DNA of 64,000 bases, from positions 310,001-374,000 of the forward strand of contig NZ_FMCR01000004.1 of NCBI RefSeq assembly GCF_900091575.1. Direction: 5' to 3'. A program made the translations under genes and the position numbers. Origin of the DNA: Micromonospora saelicesensis (GTDB lineage Bacteria; Actinomycetota; Actinomycetes; Mycobacteriales; Micromonosporaceae). Under the pieces are notes generated by a model, which saw only the letters and a program-made list of their open reading frames with translations, had not been told where the DNA came from and made no database searches. This document shows, one piece after another, positions 24,672-32,817 of the stretch. Every line of letters begins with the position of its first letter. Position 1 is the stretch's first letter.

Positions 24672-25763
24672 ATGGGTGAAACCCCTCACCGCTCGGCCGA
24701 CGCCGGCACCGGCGGGACGCGCGTGACCCAGAGTCACGAGTGGCCCGCCGGTGCCTCGGCGCGTGTGGCCGAGGCACCAGTCAGCACCCGTTCCCCGGGC
24801 GGCACCGGGCTGGGCGGCGGCGGCGCACTGCCCCGAAACCGGAAGTTCGGTGCCGAGCGGGCCTTCCGTGGCCTCACCATGGCCGCCGGGACGACGGTAT
24901 TGGTCATCATCGTGGCCATTGCGGCCTTCCTGATCGCGAAGGCGATCCCGGCCCTACGCGCCAACACGGCGAGCTTCTGGACCTTCGAGGGTTGGTTCCC
25001 GAACGACAACCCGCCGACGTTCGGCATTGGTGCGCTCGCCTTCGGCACCGTGCTCACCGCCGCCCTGGCTCTGCTCATGGCCGTTCCGGTGGCCATGGGC
25101 ATCGCGCTGTTCCTGTCCCACTACGCGCCCCGGCGACTCGGCAACGCGCTCGGCTTCCTGATCGACCTGCTGGCCGCCGTACCCAGTGTGGTGTTCGGCC
25201 TGTGGGGCCGCGACTACCTCATCGGTCCGGTGTCGGACCTGTCGGTCTGGCTCAACAAGTACTTCAGCTGGATCCCGATCTTCGGCGGCGACGGCCCGTA
25301 CGGCAACTCGATCCTGCTCGGCTCCCTGGTCCTGGCGATCATGATCCTGCCGATCGTCACCTCGCTCACCCGCGAGGTGTTCCTCCAGACGCCGACCGCC
25401 AACGAGGAAGCCGCCATCGCCCTGGGCGCCACCCGCTGGGAGATGCTGCGCACGGCCGTGCTGCCGTATGGCCGCCCCGGCATCATCGCCGCGGTGATGC
25501 TCGGCCTGGGCAGGGCGCTGGGCGAGACCATCGCGCTGGCGTTGACTCTCGGCTCCACCTACGCCATCTCGTTCAACGTGCTTGAGTCCGGCGGCAACAC
25601 CATCGCTGCCAACATCGCCAACCGGTTCGCCGAGGCGAATGACACCGGCCGGGGCGCTCTGATCGCCTCTGGCCTGGTGCTGTTCGCGATCACCTTGATC
25701 GTAAACATCATCGCGCGGGCGATCATCTACCGCCGCCGGGAGTTCACGGAGTCCGCCGCATGA
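24672..25763 (+). CDS. pstC: Phosphate ABC transporter permease PstC
   Basis: The 363-residue permease has about six membrane helices and the binding-protein-dependent transport signature EEAAIALGATRWEMLRTAVLPYGRPGI. The N-terminal ~60 residues are polar and Gly/Ser-rich, longer than in E. coli PstC. It forms the channel with PstA. The ATG at 24672 is the first of two plausible starts; it lies 39 bp after pstS. Its TGA overlaps the pstA ATG by four bases. Confidence 0.92.
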   Translation: MGETPHRSADAGTGGTRVTQSHEWPAGASARVAEAPVSTRSPGGTGLGGGGALPRNRKFGAERAFRGLTMAAGTTVLVIIVAIAAFLIAKAIPALRANTASFWTFEGWFPNDNPPTFGIGALAFGTVLTAALALLMAVPVAMGIALFLSHYAPRRLGNALGFLIDLLAAVPSVVFGLWGRDYLIGPVSDLSVWLNKYFSWIPIFGGDGPYGNSILLGSLVLAIMILPIVTSLTREVFLQTPTANEEAAIALGATRWEMLRTAVLPYGRPGIIAAVMLGLGRALGETIALALTLGSTYAISFNVLESGGNTIAANIANRFAEANDTGRGALIASGLVLFAITLIVNIIARAIIYRRREFTESAA

Positions 25764-26848
25764 CCCCCACCGTCACGTCCCACCGCACTCGGCCACCGGC
25801 CCAGCCGGCGTCACTGCGGGCCAGACGGCTGCCCTGGTACGCCGCACCTGCCATCGCCGTAGCGGCCCTGGCACTCTCCGTCGTGATCGTCTACGGCACC
25901 GGGATCGGCGGCCCGGTCCTCGTGATCGTCCTCGGCGCGGTGCTCTACCTGGTTGGGCTCTTCGCTGCGGCCAACGCGGTCGAGGGACGGCGGTCGGCCC
26001 GCAACCGCACCTGGAGCGCGTTGATCCACTCCGCGTTCGTGCTGGCGGTACTGCCGCTCGCCTCGGTCGTCTGGACGCTGGTGAGCAAGGGCACCGAGCG
26101 GCTCGACGGCGACTTCTTCAACACCTCGATGAACAACATCGGGGCCCGCGACCCGAACGGCGGTGCGTACCACGCGATCGTCGGCACGCTGGAGCAGGTC
26201 GGCATCGCCACCCTGATCACCGTGCCGCTCGGCATCCTCTGCGCGATCTACATCGTCGAGTACGGGCGGGGCAAGTTCGCCTTCGCAATCCGGTTCTTCG
26301 TCGACGTCATGACCGGTATCCCGTCGATCGTCACCGGCCTCTTCGTGCTGGCGTTCTGGGTGCTGATCGTCTCGCCGTGGTTCAACGACGGCCGGCCGAG
26401 CTTCTCCGGCTTCGCGGCCGCGCTGGCCCTTGCCGTACTGATGCTGCCGACCATCGTCCGGTCCACCGAGGAGATGCTCCGCCTCGTGCCGGCCCCACTG
26501 CGTGAGGGCGCCTATGCGCTCGGCGTGCCGAAGTGGAAGACAATCCTGCGGGTCGTGCTGCCGACCGCGCTGCCCGGCATCGTCACCGGCGTCATGCTCG
26601 CCATCGCCCGTGCGGCCGGCGAGACCGCCCCGGTGCTGTTGGTCGCCGGCGGGGGCGCGGCGATCAACTTCAACCCCTTCGAGAACAACCAGTCGTCGCT
26701 GGCCCTCTTCGTCTACCAGCAGGCTGGCGAGGCCTCCAAGTACTCGCCGGCACGGGCGTGGACCGCGGCACTCACCCTGGTCGCCCTCGTACTCATCCTG
26801 ACGATCGCGGCGAAGCTGCTGGCCCGTCGCAACAGGCTCAGCCGATGA
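25760..26848 (+). CDS. pstA: Phosphate ABC transporter permease PstA
   Basis: The 362-residue permease has about six to eight helices; the signature loop is LREGAYALGVPKWKTILRVV and GETAPVLLVAG follows. It has an N-terminal extension with two helices (residues 25-75) and a polar linker before the conserved core, which is common in actinobacterial PstA. The ATG overlaps the pstC TGA (ATGA), showing coupling. It partners PstC in the membrane. Confidence 0.92.
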   Translation: MTPTVTSHRTRPPAQPASLRARRLPWYAAPAIAVAALALSVVIVYGTGIGGPVLVIVLGAVLYLVGLFAAANAVEGRRSARNRTWSALIHSAFVLAVLPLASVVWTLVSKGTERLDGDFFNTSMNNIGARDPNGGAYHAIVGTLEQVGIATLITVPLGILCAIYIVEYGRGKFAFAIRFFVDVMTGIPSIVTGLFVLAFWVLIVSPWFNDGRPSFSGFAAALALAVLMLPTIVRSTEEMLRLVPAPLREGAYALGVPKWKTILRVVLPTALPGIVTGVMLAIARAAGETAPVLLVAGGGAAINFNPFENNQSSLALFVYQQAGEASKYSPARAWTAALTLVALVLILTIAAKLLARRNRLSR

Positions 26849-26865
26849 ACCCCGGAGGTACCACC

Positions 26866-27642
26866 ATGGCCAAGCGCGTCTCCGCCTCGAACGTCACCGC
26901 GTACTACGGCGGCTTCAAGGCAATCGAGAACATCAACCTGACGGTCGAGCCGAAGACGGTCACCGCCCTCATCGGGCCGTCCGGTTGCGGCAAGTCGACG
27001 TTCCTGCGGTCGATCAACCGGATGCACGAGGTGCTGCCGGGGGCCCGGGTCGAGGGCAGCCTGACCATCGACGACCAGGACATCTACGACCGGGACGTGG
27101 ACGTCACTGCGGTCCGGCGCACCATCGGCATGGTCTTCCAGCGGCCGAACCCGTTCCCCACCATGAGCATCTTCGAGAACGTGGTGGCCGGGCTGAAGCT
27201 CAACGGGGTCCGCAAGAAGTCGATCCTGGAGGACGCGGCCGAGAAGGCCCTGCGCGCCGCGAACCTGTGGGGCGAGGTCAAGGACCGGCTGGCCAAGCCC
27301 GGCGCGGGCCTCTCCGGCGGTCAGCAGCAGCGGCTCTGCATCGCCCGGACCATCGCGGTCGAGCCGCAGGTCGTTCTGATGGACGAGCCGTGCTCCGCCC
27401 TGGACCCGATCTCCACGCTGGCGATCGAGGACCTGATGTTCCAGCTCAAGGACAAGTTCACGATCATCATCGTGACGCACAACATGCAGCAGGCAGCGCG
27501 TGTCTCGGACCGGACCGCCTTCTTCTCGATCGAGAAGACCGGCGACCCGGGCCGGCTGATCGAGTACGACAACACCCAGAAGATCTTCAGCAACCCGAGC
27601 GTGAAGAAGACCGAGGACTACATCACCGGCCGCTTCGGCTGA
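26866..27642 (+). CDS. pstB: Phosphate ABC transporter ATPase PstB
   Basis: The 258-residue ATPase has Walker A GPSGCGKST (residues 37-45), the signature LSGGQQQR, Walker B VVLMDEPCSALDP and the switch His in VTHNMQQAARV. It powers high-affinity phosphate uptake. The ATG at 26866 has GGAGG 7 bp upstream. It is the last gene of pstSCAB. No phoU or phoT duplicate follows. Confidence 0.95.
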   Translation: MAKRVSASNVTAYYGGFKAIENINLTVEPKTVTALIGPSGCGKSTFLRSINRMHEVLPGARVEGSLTIDDQDIYDRDVDVTAVRRTIGMVFQRPNPFPTMSIFENVVAGLKLNGVRKKSILEDAAEKALRAANLWGEVKDRLAKPGAGLSGGQQQRLCIARTIAVEPQVVLMDEPCSALDPISTLAIEDLMFQLKDKFTIIIVTHNMQQAARVSDRTAFFSIEKTGDPGRLIEYDNTQKIFSNPSVKKTEDYITGRFG

Positions 27643-27659
27643 ACCGACCACGTCCGGTC

Positions 27660-27692
27660 ACCGGCGCCCCGCCTCACGGCGTGGGCGCCGGT
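27660..27692 (+). terminator. Hairpin downstream of pstB
   Basis: ACCGGCGCCC (27660-27669) pairs with GGGCGCCGGT (27683-27692), perfect 10 bp arms, loop 13, starting 18 bp past the pstB stop. It lies before the convergent NUDIX stop at 27724, so it may serve both genes. Confidence 0.55.
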
Positions 27693-27723
27693 GCCATGTC
27701 CAGCTCTGCGGCAGGGCCCGTGG

Positions 27724-28557
27724 TCAGCCCAGGACGAAGCGGGGTTCACCGTCCGGGGGCAGGTCCAGGCGCGGGGTGACCGGGCTGGCGGCGTCTCGAT
27801 CGGCCGCCGCCCGCGCCACCCCGGCCAGGTCGCCGGCCGCCGCCACCTGGGCCAGCGTGACCACTGTCGGTGGCAGCATGGTCAGCTCGCCGGCCTGCGC
27901 GCGGGCCAGCGCGTCCGCCGGGCGGATCCACAGGGTGTGGTCGGCCTCGCCAGAGACGTCGCGGGTCCGCTGTCCCGCCGGCAACAGGGCGATGAAGAAG
28001 TACGTGTCGAAGCGGCGCGGCTCGAACTCGGGAGTGATCCACCGGCTCCACGGCAGCAGCAGGTCCGACCGAAGGGTGAGCTGACGGTCGGCGAGCAGCG
28101 CCGCGAAGCCCAGCCGCCGTCCCTCCAGGTCCTGCCGGGCCGCCTCCCAGTCGTCACCGCTGACGTCGCCCACCACTGTCTCCCGGTTCGGACCGGCGAG
28201 CAGTACTCCGGCCTCCTCGAAGACCTCCCGCGCGGCGGCGCAGACCACCGCCTGCGCGGCCTGCGGGGCCACCCCGAGCCGGTCCGCCCACTCTCCCGGC
28301 GTCGGGCCCGCCCAGTCCAGGTGCGCCTCCGAGTCGGAGCGGTCCACCCCGCCTCCGGGGAAGGCGTACATCCCGCCGAAGGTCATCGCGGCGACCCGGC
28401 GGATGACGTACACCTCGAAGTCGGCGTCGGTCGGACGCAGCAGCAGCACGGTGGCCGCGACCCGCGGCGTCGCCGGGGTGCCGCCCTCGGCCTGGAACCG
28501 GCGGGCGTGCTCGACCAGGGCGGCCGGGGCGGCGAAGCCGTCACTGTCGATCGTCAT
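27724..28557 (-). CDS. NUDIX hydrolase
   Basis: The 277-residue protein has an extended NUDIX fold: VAATVLLLRPT strand, FPGGGVDRSDSE, and the NUDIX helix AAAREVFEEAGVLL (REVxEEAG core) for Mg-dependent cleavage of nucleoside-diphosphate-linked substrates. The long insertion between FPGG and the helix resembles the NUDT19/RhDOS group that hydrolyses CoA-type substrates, but the exact substrate is not shown. The ATG at 28557 precedes the first conserved region. Convergent with pstB. Confidence 0.8.
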   Translation of the reverse strand: MTIDSDGFAAPAALVEHARRFQAEGGTPATPRVAATVLLLRPTDADFEVYVIRRVAAMTFGGMYAFPGGGVDRSDSEAHLDWAGPTPGEWADRLGVAPQAAQAVVCAAAREVFEEAGVLLAGPNRETVVGDVSGDDWEAARQDLEGRRLGFAALLADRQLTLRSDLLLPWSRWITPEFEPRRFDTYFFIALLPAGQRTRDVSGEADHTLWIRPADALARAQAGELTMLPPTVVTLAQVAAAGDLAGVARAAADRDAASPVTPRLDLPPDGEPRFVLG

Positions 28558-28895
28558 GCCCGCGAGCCTAGTTCCCGACAGCGCGATTGCCTTCCGCGCG
28601 CCAAGCCACGAAGCGGTCGGCTCGGTCGGGGCCCGGTCCACGACTTGAGCGGTATACCTCTGAGGCATATTTATGACTCAGAGGTATACCGCTCGTCAGG
28701 GTGGCAGGCCCGAGCCGCGCGCCGGTCGGGGCGTGGTCGCGGTCGCCGCCGAACTAGATGGCGTCGGGGCAGGCCGCATGTCGGGGCAGCGCGAGGCGGC
28801 CCCAGCGGGCCGGGCAACGCGAACCGGGCAGCAGCAAGCCCGCCAGCAGCAGGCCGGGCAGCGGGCGGTTCACCTGGCTCGGCTAGCGTTCCGGC
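28558..28895. other. 338 bp intergenic region containing a palindrome
   Basis: This divergent gap lies between NUDIX (minus) and the Gfo/Idh gene (plus). It holds the 48 bp palindrome at 28647-28694 and a short CAG/GGC-rich stretch at about 28786-28870 that looks like biased low-complexity sequence. I see no other gene. Confidence 0.5.
28647..28694. repeat. 48 bp palindromic repeat, copy 2
   Basis: The 18 bp arms (28647-28664 and 28677-28694) are perfect inverted repeats containing GCGGTATACCTCTGAG. The centre CATATTTATG is identical to that of copy 1 at 6238-6289, although arm bases differ by compensatory changes (GCGG/CCGC against GCGC/GCGC). Compensatory change suggests the folded or two-fold symmetric form matters. 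Confidence 0.8.
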
Positions 28896-29864
28896 ATGAC
28901 TCGTTGGGGCATCCTGGCCACCGGCCACATCGCCAGCCGTTTCGCCGAAGACCTCCGGCTGGTGCCGGACGCCGAGTTGGTAGCGGTCGGTTCCCGCGCC
29001 GCGGAGAGCGCCCGGCGCTTCGCCGACACGTACGGCGCGAAGCGCGCCTACGGCTCCTGGGTGGAGTTGGCCGCCGACCCGGAGGTGGACGCGATCTACG
29101 TGGCGACCCCGCATTCCGCGCACTACGAGGCGGCGATGACCTGCCTCACCGCCGGGCGGGCGGTGCTGTTGGAGAAGCCGTTCACCCTCGACCTGGCCAC
29201 CAGCACCGAGTTGGTGGACACCGCCCGCGCCGCCGGGGTCTTCCTGATGGAGGCCATGTGGATGCGGCTGAATCCGATGATCCTGCGGGTGGTCGAGTTG
29301 ATCGCGGACGGGGCGATCGGCACGGTGACCGGCGTGCGGGCCGACTTCGGGGTGGCCGGGCCGTTCCCGCCGGAGCACCGGATGCGCAACGCGGCGCTGG
29401 GCGGGGGCGCCCTGCTGGACCTGGGGATCTACCCGATCAGCCTGGCCCACCTGCTGCTCGGGGTGCCGCAGCACATCCGGTCCTGGGCGCAGCTCGGCCC
29501 GGAGGGGACGGACGAGAACACCGGAATGCTGTTCGGCTACGACACCGGAGCCCTGGCGACCCTGAGCTGCGGCATGGTCGGGTTGAGCGGGCAGACCGCC
29601 TCGGTAACGGGCACCACGGGGCGGATCGACCTGCCGGAGCCGTTCTTCCGGCCGGGTTCGGTGACAGTGCACCGGGCCGGCGCGGAGCCGGAGACGATCG
29701 TCGCCGACGGGGCCGGCAACGGCTACCAGTACGAGGCGATCGAGGTGCAGCGCTGCCTGGCCGCCGGCCTGACCGAGAGCCCGGTGGTGCCGCACACCAC
29801 GACCCTTGAGGTGATGACCCTGCTGGACACGGTCCGCGAGCAGATCGGCGTCCGGTACGTCTGA
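28896..29864 (+). CDS. Gfo/Idh/MocA family oxidoreductase
   Basis: The 322-residue protein has the N-terminal Rossmann start GILATGHIASRFAEDL, the EKPFTL motif with its catalytic Lys (residues about 92-97), and the C-terminal alpha/beta domain. It resembles dihydrodiol/D-xylose 1-dehydrogenases of the family. The sugar or diol substrate is unknown. The ATG at 28896 precedes MTRWGILATGH directly. The palindrome at 28647 lies about 200 bp upstream. Confidence 0.88.
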   Translation: MTRWGILATGHIASRFAEDLRLVPDAELVAVGSRAAESARRFADTYGAKRAYGSWVELAADPEVDAIYVATPHSAHYEAAMTCLTAGRAVLLEKPFTLDLATSTELVDTARAAGVFLMEAMWMRLNPMILRVVELIADGAIGTVTGVRADFGVAGPFPPEHRMRNAALGGGALLDLGIYPISLAHLLLGVPQHIRSWAQLGPEGTDENTGMLFGYDTGALATLSCGMVGLSGQTASVTGTTGRIDLPEPFFRPGSVTVHRAGAEPETIVADGAGNGYQYEAIEVQRCLAAGLTESPVVPHTTTLEVMTLLDTVREQIGVRYV

Positions 29865-29869
29865 CCAGC

Positions 29870-29914
29870 GGAAGGGCCCCCGGCCACGGCTAGACCGTGA
29901 CCGGGGGCCCTTCC
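29870..29914. terminator. Strong bidirectional hairpin
   Basis: GGAAGGGCCCCCGG (29870-29883) pairs perfectly with CCGGGGGCCCTTCC (29901-29914), and CACGG/CCGTG extend the stem inside. It lies between the convergent stops at 29864 and 29921. Confidence 0.75.
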
Positions 29915-29920
29915 GGAGAC

Positions 29921-30928
29921 TCAGCCGAAGAGCGGCCGGACCAGCAGGTACGTGACGCACGCGATCAGCGCGGCGGCCGGGAACGTGATGATCCAGGCGA
30001 GCACGATGTTGCCGGCCACGTTCCAGCGGACCGCGGAGAGTCGCTTGGTCGCGCCCACACCCATGATCGCCGAGGTGATGGTGTGGGTGGTGGAGATCGG
30101 TGCCTTCAGCACCAGCGCGTTGAAGTAGAGCACCGCGCTGGCGACGGTCTCGGCGGCGAAGCCCTCCGGCGGCCCCAGGTCGATGATCTTGCGACCGAGG
30201 GTACGTATGATCCGCCAGCCGCCGGCGTACGTGCCGAGGGCCAGCATCGTCGCCGAGGTCCAGAACACCCACCCCGGGATGTGCGTCTTGCTCTCCTGGA
30301 AACCACCGGTGTAGAGCGCCAGCACCACGATGCCCATGGTCTTGGCGGCGTCCTGCATGCCGTGGCCGACCGACATGGCGGCCGCCGAGGCGGTCTGCGC
30401 CCAGCGGAAGCCCCGGTTGAGCTTGCCCGGCTGCCCCTTGCGGAACAGCCAGAGGATGGCCAGCATCAGCAGGTAGCCGAGGGTGAGGCCGACGATCGGC
30501 GACAGCACCATCGGCAGCAGCACCTTCTCGCCGATGTTGCCCCACTGCACGATGCCGCCGGTGGACAGCAGGGTCGCGCCGACCAGACCGCCGAAGAGCG
30601 CGTGCGAGGACGACGAGGGCAGACCGAAGTACCAGGTGATCAGGTTCCAGGCGATCGCCCCGAGCACCCCGGCGAAGACCACCCCGAGGCTGTTCACCCC
30701 GGTCGGAAGGGTGACCAGACCGTCGCCGACGGTCTTGGCCACGCCGGCGCCGAAGTGGGCGCCGACGAAGTTGCCGACCGCGGCGAGCCCGAGGGCGATC
30801 CGAGGTGTCAGCGCCCGGGTGGAGACGCTGGTGGCGATCGCGTTGGCGGCGTCGTGGAAGCCGTTGGTGTAGTCGAACGCCAAGGCCACCGCGATCACCG
30901 CCAGCACGGCGATGAGTTCAGGGGACAC
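29921..30928 (-). CDS. pitA: Low-affinity inorganic phosphate transporter PiT
   Basis: The 335-residue PiT family carrier has about ten helices and the duplicated family signatures: FDYTNGFHDAANAIATSV near the N-terminus, GLPSSSSHALFGGL in the middle and KAPISTTHTITSAIMGVG in the C-terminal half. It moves metal phosphate with protons. The ATG at 30928 is 4 bp after the stop of the DUF47 gene, so the pair is one operon. A PHO-box-like repeat lies upstream of DUF47. Confidence 0.92.
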   Translation of the reverse strand: MSPELIAVLAVIAVALAFDYTNGFHDAANAIATSVSTRALTPRIALGLAAVGNFVGAHFGAGVAKTVGDGLVTLPTGVNSLGVVFAGVLGAIAWNLITWYFGLPSSSSHALFGGLVGATLLSTGGIVQWGNIGEKVLLPMVLSPIVGLTLGYLLMLAILWLFRKGQPGKLNRGFRWAQTASAAAMSVGHGMQDAAKTMGIVVLALYTGGFQESKTHIPGWVFWTSATMLALGTYAGGWRIIRTLGRKIIDLGPPEGFAAETVASAVLYFNALVLKAPISTTHTITSAIMGVGATKRLSAVRWNVAGNIVLAWIITFPAAALIACVTYLLVRPLFG

Positions 30929-30932
30929 CGGC

Positions 30933-31559
30933 TCAGGACTCCTTGACGGCGATGGTCTCGACGGTGTTGGCCACGTGCTCGAAGGCGTCGCAGGCGGCCT
31001 CCAACTCGTCGGCGACCTCCTTCATCTTCAGCACCGTCAACGCGTCGTACTCACCGGAGAAGAGCCGGACGAGCAGCTGCCGGTTGATCCGGTCGCCCTC
31101 GTTCTCCAGCCGGTTGCACTCGATCCAGTAGTCCTCGAGATCCTTCATCGACTTCAGCCGGGGCATCGCGTCGGCGGTCAGCTTGGCCTGCTGGTCGAGC
31201 ACGTTGACCATCTCGTGCAGCTCGCGGGGCAGCGCCGGAAGCTCGGTCAGCCCGTACAGGTAGAGCAGGTCGCCGACCGCTTCCAGGTGGTCCATCACGT
31301 CGTCCAGCAGCGAGCCGAGCCGGTAGATGTCCTCCCGGTCGAACGGGGTGATGAAGGTCGAGTTGATCTTCTTGTACAGCTCGTGGGTGATCTGGTCGCT
31401 GTCGTGCTCGACCTCGGTCAGCCGCTCGCTGACGGACTGCACGTCCACGCCGGGCAGGGCCAGCTCGTTGAGCAGCGCGGTGCCCCGGACCAGGTTCTGC
31501 GCGGCCCTGGTGAAGAGCTCGTAGAAGGCGCCCTCGGTGGGGCGGAAGGAAAACTTCAC
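30933..31559 (-). CDS. DUF47 family protein (PhoU-like, Pit accessory)
   Basis: The 208-residue, nearly all-helical protein belongs to DUF47, PhoU-like proteins encoded beside pit. Conserved acidic segments such as VEHDSDQITHELYKKINSTF and LDDVMDHLEAVGD fit the metal-binding helices of the family. It probably regulates or assists the PiT carrier. It is the first gene of the DUF47-pit operon. Start codon choice follows the natural family start MKFSFRPTEGAFYELF. Confidence 0.88.
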   Translation of the reverse strand: MKFSFRPTEGAFYELFTRAAQNLVRGTALLNELALPGVDVQSVSERLTEVEHDSDQITHELYKKINSTFITPFDREDIYRLGSLLDDVMDHLEAVGDLLYLYGLTELPALPRELHEMVNVLDQQAKLTADAMPRLKSMKDLEDYWIECNRLENEGDRINRQLLVRLFSGEYDALTVLKMKEVADELEAACDAFEHVANTVETIAVKES

Positions 31560-31673
31560 AGCACAGACCTCGTCGCGTCGGTGGAAGGGTGGCGGCGCCC
31601 GAGAGCGCCCGCTCGGTGAATGCTAGAAAACGGCAGAACCGGGAATTCGCCGGCCCACCCCTGGCCAGGCACC

Positions 31674-31706
31674 ATTCACCGGTCGTTCACCTGCCGTTCA
31701 TCTCGG
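31674..31706 (+). promoter_or_regulatory. PHO-box-like triple direct repeat
   Basis: Three consecutive 11 bp units read ATTCACCGGTC, GTTCACCTGCC and GTTCATCTCGG on the plus strand, a good match to PhoP direct repeats. They lie 115 bp upstream of the DUF47-pit operon, in reverse orientation to it, and overlap the last codons of ppk2. Confidence 0.6.
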
Positions 31707-32628
31707 CCGCCCCACCCGCACCCGCTCCCCCAGCCAACAGGCGCTTCCGCTCCCGCGCCACGTCGAAATCGGCAGCCGGATACCCCAGATCGAGCGTGTC
31801 GAACGTCTCACGCAGCAGGTGGGCCACCGCCCAGTCCCGGTACCACTTGCGGTCCGCCGGCACCACGAACCAGGGCGCGGCGTCCGTGCCGCACCGGCTC
31901 AGGGCCTCGGCGTACGCGGCCTGATAGTCGTCCCAGTGCCCCCGCGAGTCGATGTCGGAGGGGTTGTACTTCCAGTGCTTGCGCGGGTCGGTGAGCCGGT
32001 CCATCAGACGCTTGCCCTGCTCGTCGTACGAGATGTGCAGCATCACCTTGATCAGGGTGACGCCGCCCTCGGTCAGCTCCCGCTCGAACGAGTTGATTTC
32101 GTCATAGCGGGCTCGCCAGGTCGTCTCCGGCACCAGCGAGCCGACCCGGGCGATCAACACGTCCTCGTAGTGCGAACGGTTGAACATCCCCACGTACCCC
32201 GGCGGTGGCAGTTCCCGGCGAATCCGCCAGAGGAAGTCGTGCCGCAGCTCCTGGCGGGTCGGCGGCCCGAAAGAGCGGATGTGCAGGCCCAGCGGGTTCA
32301 TCGCGCCGGCCACCCGCTTGATCGTCCCGTCCTTGCCGCCGCAGTCCATGGCCTGGAGCACCAGCAGCACGCGGTGCGCCGGCTGCTCCGACCCGGTCTT
32401 GGCCATCGCGAAGAGCATCTCCTGCTGCCGGCCCAGCTCCTCGCCGACCAGTTCCACCTGCTCCCGCGCCCAGGTCTTACGGTGCTCGCCGCGGCCCGCG
32501 GGTTCCGGCAGGCCGGGCATGGACCGCGGGTCGATCGCGCCGAGATCCACCGGCGCGGTGACCCGCAGCAGGTCCCGCACGGAACCGCCGTCCGGTGCCA
32601 CGATCTGCCCTTGCTCGGGTGCGCTCAT
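31687..32628 (-). CDS. ppk2: Polyphosphate kinase 2 family protein
   Basis: The 313-residue protein has the PPK2 Walker-A-like loop CGGKDGTIKRV (residues about 96-106), FNRSHYEDVL, and DRLTDPRKHWKYNPSDIDSRGHWDDY in the lid and nucleotide-binding region. Single-domain class I PPK2 enzymes use polyphosphate to phosphorylate nucleoside diphosphates. The ATG at 32628 gives MSAPEQGQ. It lies upstream of DUF47-pit on the same strand with a 127 bp gap carrying PHO-like repeats, linking polyphosphate and phosphate uptake. Confidence 0.88.
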   Translation of the reverse strand: MSAPEQGQIVAPDGGSVRDLLRVTAPVDLGAIDPRSMPGLPEPAGRGEHRKTWAREQVELVGEELGRQQEMLFAMAKTGSEQPAHRVLLVLQAMDCGGKDGTIKRVAGAMNPLGLHIRSFGPPTRQELRHDFLWRIRRELPPPGYVGMFNRSHYEDVLIARVGSLVPETTWRARYDEINSFERELTEGGVTLIKVMLHISYDEQGKRLMDRLTDPRKHWKYNPSDIDSRGHWDDYQAAYAEALSRCGTDAAPWFVVPADRKWYRDWAVAHLLRETFDTLDLGYPAADFDVARERKRLLAGGAGAGGAAEMNGR

Positions 32629-32817
32629 GCACGGATCATCGCCCACCCACCGCCGTTCCGCCCGCCGAGAGTCACCTCCGAAGCCGGGCCCGCTGATCGG
32701 CACCGACCGACCTCCGCCCACGGCAGCACCGGGCCACCGGGCCGTTTCGGGGCTGCCGGCGGGCCGACTCGGCGGGAGGATGTAGGCCGGGACGCCGACC
32801 GGAAGGGGTGGTGGGTC

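Noticed and set aside
28671..30545. 624-codon minus-strand ORF over the Gfo/Idh and pit region
   Set aside because: It covers two well-supported genes, crosses a strong terminator and has a repetitive Arg/Gly/His composition.
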